Assembly (NCBI RefSeq): GCF_009727955.1
Contig: NZ_WOBR01000010.1
Span: forward strand, 1 to 64,000
Direction of reading: 5' to 3'
DNA from: Aliivibrio fischeri
Lineage (GTDB): Bacteria > Pseudomonadota > Gammaproteobacteria > Enterobacterales > Vibrionaceae
DNA: 64,000 nt
Below the pieces are notes generated by a model. The model was not told where the DNA came from. It worked only from the letters and a program-made list of their open reading frames with translations, and did not search any database. Below, piece after piece: positions 44,963 through 54,090 of the stretch. Position 1 is the first letter of the stretch. Each line of letters starts with the position of its first letter. Both the position numbers and the translations under genes were made by a program.

Positions 44963-45994
44963 ATGACTATCCGCAACTTAAAAGACAATTCAAAGAAACC
45001 TTGGTTATGCGAGTGCTACCCTACTGGCCGCGAAGGTAAGCGTATTCGTAAGCGCTTTTCTACCAAAGGTGAAGCGACTACCTTTGAGCAATACATAATG
45101 AAAGAAATTGATGATAAACCTTGGCTTGGTGATAAGCCTGAGCATCGCCGTTTATCTGCTCTCATTGAAATCTGGTTTACTATGTACGGTACAAACCTAT
45201 CAAATGGCCAAGTTATCTATCAAAAATTTGAGCACATGGTTAAAGCTATGGGTGATCCTGTTGCCTCTACATTTACATCACGAATTTATGCAGAGTTTCG
45301 CTGTAAACGAATGGCTGGTGAAGTTATCTTTGTCGATAATAAATGGCAGAAAGGCGCACCAAGTATTGCCACATTAAATTCTGAATTAGCTCGTTTTAAA
45401 GCAGTATTTGAAAAGCTTAAAGAGCTAGGTGAATGGAAAGGCCCCAACCCATTAGATAGTATTAAGCCATTTCGTGATCATGAAAGACCAATGAGCTTTT
45501 TAGCAAAAGAAGAGATCGCCCTACTCCTTAGAAAAGTATCTGAACATAAACGCCAAGATATGCTGAAGATAGTAAAGGTGTGTTTATCTACTGGTGCGCG
45601 TTGGAATGAAGCAGCACAATTAACTGGTAATCAGCTTTCTAAGTTTAAGATCACTTATACCAATACAAAGAATAAGAAAATTCGCTCTGTTCCTATCAGT
45701 GAAAAGTTATATAACGAAATCCATAAACCAACATCAGGAAAACTGTTTGAAGAGTGCTATACCCCTTTTTGCTACATTTTAAAGCATAAAATAGGTATAG
45801 ATTTACCAGCTGGCCAAGCCTCTCATGTTTTACGACATTCTTTTGCAAGCCACTTTATGATGAATGGTGGAAACATATTAGTTTTACGTGACATTCTTGG
45901 TCATGCTGATATCCAAATGACCATGCGTTATGCTCATTTTGCACCAGATCACCTTACTGAAGCGATAGCAAAGAACCCTATCTCAAATTTATAG
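44963..45994 (+). CDS. int: K139/HP1/P2-type tyrosine integrase
   Basis: 343 residues. N-terminal arm-binding domain (MTIRNLKDNSKKPWLCECYP), core-binding domain, and a catalytic domain with R213 (STGARWNEA), H288/R291 (HVLRH), H314 (ILGHADI) and Y323 (MRYAHF). Complete. It lies about 100 bp from the right attachment repeat and on the same strand as cI, as in P2-like prophages, but the cargo genes separate it from cI. Confidence 0.95.
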   Translation: MTIRNLKDNSKKPWLCECYPTGREGKRIRKRFSTKGEATTFEQYIMKEIDDKPWLGDKPEHRRLSALIEIWFTMYGTNLSNGQVIYQKFEHMVKAMGDPVASTFTSRIYAEFRCKRMAGEVIFVDNKWQKGAPSIATLNSELARFKAVFEKLKELGEWKGPNPLDSIKPFRDHERPMSFLAKEEIALLLRKVSEHKRQDMLKIVKVCLSTGARWNEAAQLTGNQLSKFKITYTNTKNKKIRSVPISEKLYNEIHKPTSGKLFEECYTPFCYILKHKIGIDLPAGQASHVLRHSFASHFMMNGGNILVLRDILGHADIQMTMRYAHFAPDHLTEAIAKNPISNL

Positions 45995-46097
45995 TTTATG
46001 CATTTTTCTGATTAAAGAGTGCATATTCAATTTTAACTAGAAAATTAAAACAAAATAACTGTCGCCACTTTGCCGCCACTTGCTAATTTTAGATACA

Positions 46098-46188
46098 AAA
46101 AAGGGCCGCAAACTGCGACCCTAAATTATTCATTATTTGAGAAAAAGTGAGTTATCACTCTTTACCAAATACGTTGTTCTCTTGCTCT
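46098..46188 (+). repeat. Island attachment repeat attR, overlapping the guaC 3' end
   Basis: Right copy of the direct repeat. The terminator GGGCCGCAAACTGCGACCCT, then the functional guaC tail with core ACGTTGTTCTCTTGCTCT at 46171-46188. The insertion replaced the last codons of guaC with an equivalent end, so the gene stays intact. Confidence 0.85.
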
Positions 46189-47198
46189 TGTACTCGGATG
46201 AAAGTAGTACGCTTAGTTAGCTCTTTAAGCTGCGCTGCGCCTACGTATGTACAAGTTGAACGCACACCACCAAGGATGTCAGAAATCGTATTATGAACTG
46301 AACCACGGAATGGTAATAGAACAGTTTTACCTTCAGCAGCACGGTACTTAGCAACACCACCAGAGTGCTTGTCCATCGCACTTTGTGAAGACATTCCGTA
46401 GAACTTCATGAACATCTTACCATCTTGTTCGATAACTTCACCACCCGACTCTTCGTGACCAGCTAGCATACCACCAAGCATTACGAAATCAGCACCGCCG
46501 CCGAACGCTTTAGATACGTCACCGGCACACGAACAACCACCGTCACCGATAATACGACCGCCAAGACCATGAGCAGCATCAGCACATTCAATAATTGCAG
46601 ACAGTTGTGGGTAACCAACACCTGTTTTAACACGTGTAGTACATACAGAGCCTGGGCCGATACCTACTTTTACAATATCTGCACCAGCAAGGATAAGCTC
46701 TTCAACCATATCACCAGTTACAACGTTACCCGCAGAAATCACTTTATCAGGGAATTCAGCACGCACTTTTTCAACATATTGAACTAGGTGTTCAGAGTAA
46801 CCATTCGCGATATCAATACAAATAAAGATTAAATCATCAGTTAATGCCATGATGTCTTTAGTTTTTTGGAAATCAGCTTCTGAAGTACCAGTAGAAACCA
46901 TTGCGTTTTTAAGAACAGAAGCATCGTTCTCTTTAATAAACTCAGCCCAATCAGCAACAGTGTAGTGCTTATGTACAGCAGTCATTACACCATGCTCAGA
47001 TAATGCCTTCGCCATTGCAAAGCTACCTACAGAATCCATGTTAGCTGCAATTACAGGTGTACCAGACCATTGACGTCCGCTATGTTTGAATGTAAAATCG
47101 CGGGTTAATTCAACTTGAGAGCGACTTTTCAGCGTTGAACGCTTAGGACGAAACAGTACATCTTTGAAGCCTAACTTTAATTCTTGTTCGATACGCAT
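46155..47198 (-). CDS. guaC: GMP reductase
   Basis: NADPH-dependent conversion of GMP to IMP in purine salvage. 347 residues, full length. [21 protein letters not shown] at the N-terminus, [13 protein letters not shown], and the catalytic loop [10 protein letters not shown] with the active-site Cys near 186, [12 protein letters not shown]. Divergent from gsk, another purine-salvage gene. The last six or so codons lie within the island attachment repeat. Confidence 0.97.
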   Translation of the reverse strand: MRIEQELKLGFKDVLFRPKRSTLKSRSQVELTRDFTFKHSGRQWSGTPVIAANMDSVGSFAMAKALSEHGVMTAVHKHYTVADWAEFIKENDASVLKNAMVSTGTSEADFQKTKDIMALTDDLIFICIDIANGYSEHLVQYVEKVRAEFPDKVISAGNVVTGDMVEELILAGADIVKVGIGPGSVCTTRVKTGVGYPQLSAIIECADAAHGLGGRIIGDGGCSCAGDVSKAFGGGADFVMLGGMLAGHEESGGEVIEQDGKMFMKFYGMSSQSAMDKHSGGVAKYRAAEGKTVLLPFRGSVHNTISDILGGVRSTCTYVGAAQLKELTKRTTFIRVQEQENNVFGKE

Positions 47199-47283
47199 GA
47201 TAAATTCCTCGTCTTATCGATAAGGCTCTACTATCTCTTGTTGCCTTTGGCAGAAGGCAGTTAACAAACCAAGATAGCAGGCA

Positions 47284-47351
47284 CAAAAAAACCGGGGCGC
47301 TGGCAGGCGCTCCGGTTTTCAGTATTATAGGCCCAGAAACCTTTTTAGCAA
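47284..47351 (-). promoter_or_regulatory. guaC promoter with a hairpin and T-run at the transcription start
   Basis: On the minus strand TTGCTA (47351-47346), 16 bp, TATAAT (47329-47324), so transcription should begin at about 47317. The hairpin ACCGG..CCGGT (47316-47291, inner GCGC/GCGC) begins at once and is followed by seven T. The remaining 85-nt leader contains CTATCTTGG and CAAGAGATAG, which can pair. Possible attenuator or structured leader. Confidence 0.55.
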
Positions 47352-47658
47352 GTCTGATAATTCTATTTTTTTTGTGATATCATCGATTAAAGTGCAAACA
47401 AAAACTACGAAATAGTTAATTGCACTACTCCACACTAAAAATTAGATTATTACCCTGAGAATTACCACTTATCTAGAGTTTTGTAAAAAAGTAGAATTAG
47501 CCAAAATACGTAACTTTATGTTCAAAAGTAAACGTTTGCTATTTCTAACCAAAGTCTACCTTGATCAACTTCTCATTTTTTTACTATTTTCATGAATGGA
47601 TATCGAATTTAATGTGATATACTCACGGAAAATTCACTCATTAACTGATCTTTAATAC

Positions 47659-48963
47659 ATGAAGTTTCCTGGCCAACGTAAGTCTAAACACTATTTTCCA
47701 GTTCACACTCGCGATCCTCTAGTGAATCAAATCAACCAAACGCCTAAACTTGAACGCACTCATCTTATCGGTGTTGGTCAAACAATCGTAGATATCGAAG
47801 CAAAAGTAGACGATGACTTTCTAAACCGTCATCAATTAAGTAAAGGTCATTCATTAGTTCTTGAAGAATCAAAAGCAGAAGCTTTATATAAAGAGCTATT
47901 TGAAAGAAACTTGATCAGTCATGAGTATCCTGGCGATACTATTGGTAATACACTTCATAACTATTCTGTCCTTGCTGATAGCAAATCTATTCTTTTAGGT
48001 GTTATGAGTGAAGATATCAAAATTGGTTCTTACGCTTATCGTTACTTATGTAACACAACAAGCCGTATGGATTTAGACTACCTACAGCCAGTTCAAGGCC
48101 CAATTGGCCGTTGTTACACGTTAATTTCTGAAGATGGTGAACGTACGTTTGCGATCAACGAAGGCGACATGAACCAACTGTGCCCTACTCATGTTCCAGA
48201 GCATATTTTTGAAAAAGCATCTGCACTAGTGATTTCTTCTTACCTTGTTCGTGGTAAAGAAGGTGATCCTATGATGGATGCAGTGCGTAAAGCTATCGAT
48301 TGTGCAAAATCTCATAACGTTCCAGTGGTTCTTACTTTAGGTACTAAATACGTTATCGAAGGCAAAGCAGAATGGTGGCAAACCTTCTTAAAAGAAAACG
48401 TAACTGTTGTTGCGATGAATGAAGAAGAAGCAGAAGCACTTACTGGTGAGAAAGATCCTCTACTAGCAGCAGATAAAGCTTTAGAATGGGTTGATTTAGT
48501 TCTTTGTACTGCTGGCCCTATCGGCCTATACATGGCTGGTTTCACAGAAGAAAGTATTAAACGCGAAACAAGTAAGCCTCTTCTACCTGGTAACATTCCT
48601 GAATTTAACCGCTTCGAATACAGTCGCCCAATGGTTAAAGCGTTATGTAAAAAGCCAATTAAAGTATCTTCTCACATTGCTCCATACATGGGCGGTCCTG
48701 TTGAGATTAAAAATACAAATGGCGCTGGTGATGCTGCATTATCAGCTTTATTGCATGATATGGCTGCAAACTTCTACCATAAAGAGAATGTGCCAAATTC
48801 AAGCAAGCATGATGCTGAGTATTTAACCTATTCTTCTTTCTCTCAAATTTGTAAATACTCTAACCGTGCAAGTTATGAAGTATTAACTCAACACTCTCCT
48901 CGCTTGTCTAATTCAATGCCAGAGCGTGAAGATTGCTTAGAAGAAGCATACTGGGAACGTTAA
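47659..48963 (+). CDS. gsk: Inosine-guanosine kinase
   Basis: PfkB-family kinase that phosphorylates inosine and guanosine. 434 residues, as in E. coli Gsk. VGQTIVDIEAKVDD near the N-terminus, GDTIGNTLHNYSVLA substrate region, and the anion-hole/catalytic motif NTNGAGDAALSAL. No clear Shine-Dalgarno is visible. With guaC it forms a divergent purine-salvage pair. The 320 bp between the guaC promoter and this gene is AT-rich, with no other feature seen. Confidence 0.95.
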   Translation: MKFPGQRKSKHYFPVHTRDPLVNQINQTPKLERTHLIGVGQTIVDIEAKVDDDFLNRHQLSKGHSLVLEESKAEALYKELFERNLISHEYPGDTIGNTLHNYSVLADSKSILLGVMSEDIKIGSYAYRYLCNTTSRMDLDYLQPVQGPIGRCYTLISEDGERTFAINEGDMNQLCPTHVPEHIFEKASALVISSYLVRGKEGDPMMDAVRKAIDCAKSHNVPVVLTLGTKYVIEGKAEWWQTFLKENVTVVAMNEEEAEALTGEKDPLLAADKALEWVDLVLCTAGPIGLYMAGFTEESIKRETSKPLLPGNIPEFNRFEYSRPMVKALCKKPIKVSSHIAPYMGGPVEIKNTNGAGDAALSALLHDMAANFYHKENVPNSSKHDAEYLTYSSFSQICKYSNRASYEVLTQHSPRLSNSMPEREDCLEEAYWER

Positions 48964-48986
48964 TCCCATTAGTATGGTTTATTCAT

Positions 48987-49018
48987 AAAAAATCCGACGC
49001 TTAAACGTCGGATTTTTT
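48987..49018. terminator. Bidirectional terminator after gsk
   Basis: AAAAAATCCGACG/CGTCGGATTTTTT stem between convergent gsk and ppiC. Confidence 0.92.
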
Positions 49019-49040
49019 GTATATATAGCCCTAATATAAA

Positions 49041-49319
49041 TTAAGTGCGGTACAATACTTTAACCACGTGCCAACCAAATTTAGTCTTCACTAAGTGCGG
49101 AACCAGAGTTTCACCACTGAAACACACTTTATCAAATTGAGGAACCATTTGACCTTTCTTGAATTCACCTAAATCACCGCCTCTTTTACCAGAAGGACAA
49201 CTTGAATACTTCTTCGCTAATACGTGAAATTTAGCGCCTTTTTTAAGCTGTTGGATAATGTCTTCTGCTTGTTCTTTATGCTTAACAAGAATGTGTAACG
49301 CAGCTGCAGTATTCGCCAT
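49041..49319 (-). CDS. ppiC: Parvulin-type peptidyl-prolyl isomerase
   Basis: 92 residues, the single-domain parvulin length. [48 protein letters not shown] and [11 protein letters not shown] carry the conserved His, Cys/Ser and Phe positions. Cytoplasmic, no signal peptide. Catalyses cis-trans proline isomerisation. Confidence 0.95.
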   Translation of the reverse strand: MANTAAALHILVKHKEQAEDIIQQLKKGAKFHVLAKKYSSCPSGKRGGDLGEFKKGQMVPQFDKVCFSGETLVPHLVKTKFGWHVVKVLYRT

Positions 49320-49457
49320 GAATGCCTCAATTAGTTTAAATAACGATTTATAGCAATTATATCGTTTATATCGCCATAATTGATAGTCTCACCTTTAAAA
49401 ACCGTCTCAAAAAAACTACAATCCCCTTTATAAAAGAACATAAAAAGGCTATCACTT

Positions 49458-50354
49458 ATGAAAAGCAAGGCGAATCAATCGCAAGGTATGCTGCTATTCA
49501 AACTCACGCTTTCACAACGGTTTGCTATTGGCACCTTGAAAGTTCGTGAGATCGTACCTTTCCAGCCTCTCACATCTATCCCCTATTCTCACCATCATGT
49601 TTTAGGTACCGCAACCATAAGAAATATGGCGATACCAATTATTGATATGGCAGCAGCGGTTGGATTTCGTCCGCTACAAAAAGAAGAGCTTGATAGCTGT
49701 TATATCATCATCACTGATTGCATGCGTACTGTTGTTGGGTTCGCAATCAGATCTATCGATAAAATAATAGAATGTGATTGGAAAGCAATTGAAGCCTCTC
49801 CACCAACCGCTGGTTCTAATGTTTTTGTTACTGGTATTACACGAGTTGAAGATAAAATCGTTCAATTACTCGATGTTGAGCTGTTACTATCAAAAATCTA
49901 TCCAGAAGATACTTCTAATTTATATCCTATCTTAGCGGACGTTGAGAGAGAGAAGCTAAAACCGTTAAACATACTATTAGTTGATGACTCTTTTGTTGCA
50001 CGTAAACAGCTTTCAACTGCACTCGACAGTATTAATATCCCTTATGATGTTGCAACAAACGGTTTAGATGCTTACGAAATACTTAAAAAAGCTTCGGATG
50101 AAGGAAGAGCATACAATATAGTCGTTAGTGATATAGAAATGCCCGGGTTAGATGGGTATGAATTGGCTTTTGAGATTCAAAATGACAATCGACTAAAAGA
50201 TGCTTATGTCATTCTTCATACCTCACTTTCAAGTGAGATCTGTGTAGAGCAAGCACACCAAGTCGGTGCTCACGAAGCCCTAACAAAATTTGAAGCGACG
50301 GAATTAGTTCAAGCGATGCTGCGTGGTGCAAACCACAACAACCGAGCTGCTTAA
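49458..50354 (+). CDS. cheV: Chemotaxis coupling protein CheV
   Basis: 298 residues: a CheW-like domain (1-160; FKLTLSQRFAIGTLKVREIVPF, TATIRNMAIPIIDMAAAVGF) and a C-terminal receiver (170-295) with DDS, phospho-acceptor D in SDIEMPGLDGYEL, T in LHTSLS and K in LTKFEA. Couples chemoreceptors to CheA and can be phosphorylated. Vibrios carry several CheV paralogues; I cannot say which this is. Confidence 0.93.
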   Translation: MKSKANQSQGMLLFKLTLSQRFAIGTLKVREIVPFQPLTSIPYSHHHVLGTATIRNMAIPIIDMAAAVGFRPLQKEELDSCYIIITDCMRTVVGFAIRSIDKIIECDWKAIEASPPTAGSNVFVTGITRVEDKIVQLLDVELLLSKIYPEDTSNLYPILADVEREKLKPLNILLVDDSFVARKQLSTALDSINIPYDVATNGLDAYEILKKASDEGRAYNIVVSDIEMPGLDGYELAFEIQNDNRLKDAYVILHTSLSSEICVEQAHQVGAHEALTKFEATELVQAMLRGANHNNRAA

Positions 50355-50389
50355 TTAACCTACGCATACAAAAATAACTTACACATACA

Positions 50390-50424
50390 AAAAACCGCAT
50401 TACCTTAGGATAATGCGGTTTTTT
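50390..50424. terminator. Bidirectional terminator
   Basis: AAAACCGCATTA/TAATGCGGTTTT stem between cheV and the convergent MaoC gene. Confidence 0.92.
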
Positions 50425-50455
50425 ATATTTTTGTTTATTACTTAAAATTAAAGAA

Positions 50456-51139
50456 TTAAAAGTACAGACGAATTACCGATACAGCTACACACCCAGGGCG
50501 ACGACACTTTTCGATTTCAACTTTAACTTCTGTCTCAATCTCTAAACCACGCTTGATTGGTGTCACTGACATCAGTGTGCTTCTTGCACGAATACGCTTA
50601 CCCGCTTTAACTGGATATGGGAAACGCACTTTATTTAAACCGTAGTTAACAGTCATTTTCGCTGTTGGAAACAGTAAGTTATCACTACCAACGTTATCTG
50701 TTAGTTTTGATAACATAGAAAGCGTAAGAAAGCCGTGTGCGATAGTGGTTTTAAAAGGGGATTCTGCCGCTGCTCTCTCTGGATCCGTATGAATCCATTG
50801 TGGATCTTCTGTCACTGCACCAAAACTGTTAATTCGCTCTTGATCCATTAATGACCAATCGCCAACGTGAATTTCTTCACCTAAACGAGCTGTTAGCTCT
50901 TCAAAAACGGTTTGTGTTTCTAAATTCATTTCAATTGGCTCAGGCTGAACAGCTTCTTGCGCCTGTCCATTAACAGTACGTTTATGCTCTTTAACCCACG
51001 AAATAATGTGAATATTGTTGGCTTTATTTAAAAATTCAATCCAGTAATCATATATGGTCGGTGACATCCAGTCTTTCAACTCGAACGGATGTTTCGCAAG
51101 ATATTCACGCTTATGCTTTAGAAAATCGACAACCTTCAT
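50456..51139 (-). CDS. MaoC-type (R)-hydratase domain protein
   Basis: 227 residues. The N-terminal 90 residues are helical and linker-like. The C-terminal hotdog domain has WSLMDQERINSFGAVTEDPQWIHTDPERA with the catalytic Asp/His dyad, then TIAHGFLTLSMLSKL. MaoC hydratases add water to trans-2-enoyl-CoA. Single gene. The upstream gap 51140-51578 holds only the gcvT terminator and AT-rich sequence. Confidence 0.88.
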   Translation of the reverse strand: MKVVDFLKHKREYLAKHPFELKDWMSPTIYDYWIEFLNKANNIHIISWVKEHKRTVNGQAQEAVQPEPIEMNLETQTVFEELTARLGEEIHVGDWSLMDQERINSFGAVTEDPQWIHTDPERAAAESPFKTTIAHGFLTLSMLSKLTDNVGSDNLLFPTAKMTVNYGLNKVRFPYPVKAGKRIRARSTLMSVTPIKRGLEIETEVKVEIEKCRRPGCVAVSVIRLYF

Positions 51140-51487
51140 AGAGAAACCTTATTTGATATCTAATCGTAAAAACAATGCTTAATAGCCAGATTGCGTAATT
51201 GTGTTACACATCACGTTTTTTTGCAAATCTTTTCCTAGCTTACACTTGTTCGCTGTAATCAACTTTTTCTTTATTAAACAAATAACTATCGATAATGAAC
51301 ACTGTTCAAAAAAAATCCATTATGAGAAGTAATGCTCATATTTCAGCAAAAACATCATAGAAAGGCGTTAAAATACACACTAATTCCACACTTATTTTAG
51401 TGGCTATTATGCTCTAATTATGAGTTTTCAATCGCATTTCTGATAATTCATGCAAATTAGTTTAGGTTAAACATTCTTAAAATCAAT

Positions 51488-51520
51488 AAAAAACCTCAGC
51501 AATAAATACAGAGGTTTTTC
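51488..51520 (-). terminator. Terminator after gcvT
   Basis: AAAAACCTC/GAGGTTTTT stem with a 13-nt loop, about 60 bp past the gcvT stop on the minus strand. Confidence 0.8.
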
Positions 51521-51578
51521 AAGTAACTCGAACTTATTTATGATCATCAAACGATCAAACATTTCTTGTCGTTATTAA

Positions 51579-52697
51579 TTATCCGCGATAATAACGCTGA
51601 GGAACAAATGGCATCTTCTCAACCGTCATTGGAAGTTTCTTTCCTCTTACATCAGCAAATACTTCAGTGCCAAGGCTCGCAAGATCGGTTCGTACATATG
51701 CCATTGATACAGGCTTCCCTGCTGTTGGCCCCGCTGTACCACTCGTTACAATGCCAATTTCATTATCATCCGCATCATAAAGCTTACATCCTTCACGCAC
51801 AGGCGCTTTAGTTTGCCCAGCAAGACCGACACGTTTACGATTTACATCTTTTGTTTCAATCTGCTTTAAAATAACATCAGCACCAGGGAAACCAGCAGCA
51901 CGTTCACCATCAGCACGACGGTTTTTACTTATTGCCCATAAAAGGCTAGCTTCTACTGGTGTCGTTGTCGTATCTAAATCATGTCCATACAGACACAAAC
52001 CACATTCTAAGCGTAATGAGTCACGAGCACCTAAACCTATCCATTCCACTTCTTCAAATGAGGTTAAGGTCTCTGCTAATTCTGCTGCTTTATCATTTGG
52101 TACTGATATTTCATATCCATCCTCGCCAGTATAACCAGAGCGGCTGACATAGCATTCAATACCATTGATCTCTACCACAGCAGTATCCATAAATAGCATA
52201 TTAGCCACAAATGGCTGAAGTCGTGACAATACGTCGGCAGCTTGTGGGCCTTGAAGTGCTAATAAAGCTCTATCTTCAATAACCTCTATTTCGACATCAG
52301 AAGGTAAATTAGCTGCTAAGTGCGCAATATCTTGTTCTTTACACGCCGCATTTACTACGACAAACAGATGATCACCAAAGTTGGCTACCATCAAGTCATC
52401 CATAATGCCGCCATTATCATTAGTAAAAAATGCATATCGCTGTTTCTGAGAAGGAAGATCGATAATATCTACAGGAACCAAAGCTTCTAATGCCGCGGCT
52501 GCATTTTTTCCTTTAAGTCTAAGTTGTCCCATGTGCGATACATCAAATAAACCAGCGGCATTACGAGTATGAAGGTGCTCTTTTTTTACACCAAGTGGAT
52601 ACTGCACAGGCATTTCATATCCTGCAAATGGCACCATCTTTGCGCCAGCTGCTACATGAATTTCGTAAAGTGCCGTTTTATGTAATTGTTCTGACAT
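51579..52697 (-). CDS. gcvT: Aminomethyltransferase (glycine cleavage T protein)
   Basis: 372 residues; GGAGATAGAAG before the ATG. AGAKMVPFAGYEMPVQYPLGVKKEH in outline, FDVSHMGQLRLKG, and SRSGYTGEDGYEISVP, then GLGARDSLRLECGLCLYGHDL for folate binding. It releases ammonia from the lipoyl-bound aminomethyl group and forms methylene-tetrahydrofolate. Downstream of the XRE-cupin regulator and divergent from gcvH-gcvP. Confidence 0.97.
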   Translation of the reverse strand: MSEQLHKTALYEIHVAAGAKMVPFAGYEMPVQYPLGVKKEHLHTRNAAGLFDVSHMGQLRLKGKNAAAALEALVPVDIIDLPSQKQRYAFFTNDNGGIMDDLMVANFGDHLFVVVNAACKEQDIAHLAANLPSDVEIEVIEDRALLALQGPQAADVLSRLQPFVANMLFMDTAVVEINGIECYVSRSGYTGEDGYEISVPNDKAAELAETLTSFEEVEWIGLGARDSLRLECGLCLYGHDLDTTTTPVEASLLWAISKNRRADGERAAGFPGADVILKQIETKDVNRKRVGLAGQTKAPVREGCKLYDADDNEIGIVTSGTAGPTAGKPVSMAYVRTDLASLGTEVFADVRGKKLPMTVEKMPFVPQRYYRG

Positions 52698-52762
52698 TCT
52701 TCTATCTCCATTTGCCGATGTATGGCTGAATTTGTCGTTATAAAAAGTGTTGAGCTATGTTT

Positions 52763-53443
52763 CTATTTTGCTGTTACCCAAAGAATTTGAGCATCTTCTT
52801 TACTGATTGATATTAATACGTGTCCCATACTTGCGTCGTAATAAACGCTATCTCCAACCATCAAATTTACTGGTTCATAAAATTCACTGTAAAAACAGAC
52901 CTCACCTTCAAGTACTAATAAAAACTCTTCACCATCGTGACGAACCCATTCTGCATACGCATCAAAATCTCTAGCTCGAATTCGACTTTTAAAAGGCACC
53001 ATTTTTTTATTAGATAATTGCGTGGCAAGTAACTCATGTTCATAGGTTGCTGTTGGATGAGGCTTACCTTGATCTGCTAATGTAATATCCCGTCGCCCTG
53101 CCGCTCCTTTTATTTTCGGCGGTTCAAAAATTTGTGGGATATCAATATCCAATCCCGTCGCTAATTTTTGTAACGCTTGAAACGTAGGTGAAATCTGTTC
53201 ATTTTCTATTTTTGACAAGGTTGAACGCGCAAGTCCAGTTCGCTTACTTGCTTCTTCGAGTGTTAAACCAAGTTGAATTCGTATGTCTTTTAATCTTTGA
53301 CCAAGATCTAATGGAGCAATCGGTTGCTCTTCGCCATTCTTCTCAACTTTAACGATTTTAGCTTCCTGCATGTTTATTTTTTCTGCGCTCACATAGCGCT
53401 CCTTGTGCTTATGAATCATCCAAATTGCTTTATTAATATTCAC
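52763..53443 (-). CDS. XRE-cupin transcriptional regulator
   Basis: Up to 226 residues; MQEAKIVKVEK at 53371 is an alternative start. HTH (about 48-105: RLKDIRIQLGLTLEEASKRTGLARSTLSKIENEQISPTFQALQKLA), then a C-terminal cupin (155-225; WVRHDGEEFLLVLEGEVCFYS). It lies 65 bp upstream of gcvT on the same strand and divergent from gcvH, so it very probably regulates glycine cleavage, sensing a small ligand through the cupin. Confidence 0.9.
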   Translation of the reverse strand: MNINKAIWMIHKHKERYVSAEKINMQEAKIVKVEKNGEEQPIAPLDLGQRLKDIRIQLGLTLEEASKRTGLARSTLSKIENEQISPTFQALQKLATGLDIDIPQIFEPPKIKGAAGRRDITLADQGKPHPTATYEHELLATQLSNKKMVPFKSRIRARDFDAYAEWVRHDGEEFLLVLEGEVCFYSEFYEPVNLMVGDSVYYDASMGHVLISISKEDAQILWVTAK

Positions 53444-53470
53444 TTTACTGAAAGAAATTGCGAGATAAAA

Positions 53471-53536
53471 GGAAACAACAATGTCTAAATAGTGCGCTAG
53501 GTAGCAAAAAAGGAAACAAAGTTTCTTATTGGAAAC
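53471..53536. promoter_or_regulatory. Repeated GGAAAC motifs between the XRE-cupin gene and gcvH
   Basis: GGAAAC at 53471, 53512 and 53531, the middle one forming the inverted repeat GGAAACAAAGTTTCTT. Candidate operator for the divergent regulator. No glycine-riboswitch core is seen in this 243-bp gap. Confidence 0.45.
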
Positions 53537-53686
53537 TTCATCGTTGAATGTTGCATTTCACACTTGTATGTTTATCGAATGTAATGTGATGGCTGTTATT
53601 AATACAGATAACACTCTATTTGGTTTTATTTTATACAATTTCGCTTAACGCTATTTGCTTAATGCAATTCACTCTGGAGAAGTATC

Positions 53687-54067
53687 ATGGAAAAAGATCT
53701 TAAATTTACAGCAAGCCACGAATGGGTACGTGACAATGGAGACGGTACAGTAACGGTTGGTATTTCCGATCACGCTCAAGGTCTACTTGGTGACGTTGTA
53801 TTTGTGGACTTACCTGATGTTGATGATGAAGTAACCGCCGGTGAAGGATTCTCACTCGTTGAATCAGTTAAAGCTGCATCGGATATTTACTCACCAGTAA
53901 CTGGTGTGATTGTTGAAATCAATGAAGAGCTTGAAGACAGTCCAGAGCAAGTAAACGAAGAACCGTACGAAAGCGGTTGGATTGCTCGTATTAAGCTTTC
54001 TGATTCATCTGAGCTAGAAAGCCTAATCCCGAGCGACACTTATCTTGAAAGCCTAGACGAAGAATAA
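53687..54067 (+). CDS. gcvH: Glycine cleavage H protein
   Basis: 126 residues; CTGGAGAAGTATC before the ATG. Starts with [26 protein letters not shown], with the lipoylated Lys in [13 protein letters not shown]. It carries the aminomethyl group between P, T and L proteins. 23 nt upstream of gcvP. Confidence 0.98.
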   Translation: MEKDLKFTASHEWVRDNGDGTVTVGISDHAQGLLGDVVFVDLPDVDDEVTAGEGFSLVESVKAASDIYSPVTGVIVEINEELEDSPEQVNEEPYESGWIARIKLSDSSELESLIPSDTYLESLDEE

Positions 54068-54090
54068 AAATCACAAAAAGGATTAAGATA

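Noticed and set aside
53444-53686. Glycine riboswitch upstream of gcvH
   Set aside because: No paired aptamer core or terminator is visible; repeated GGAAAC motifs fit a protein operator better.
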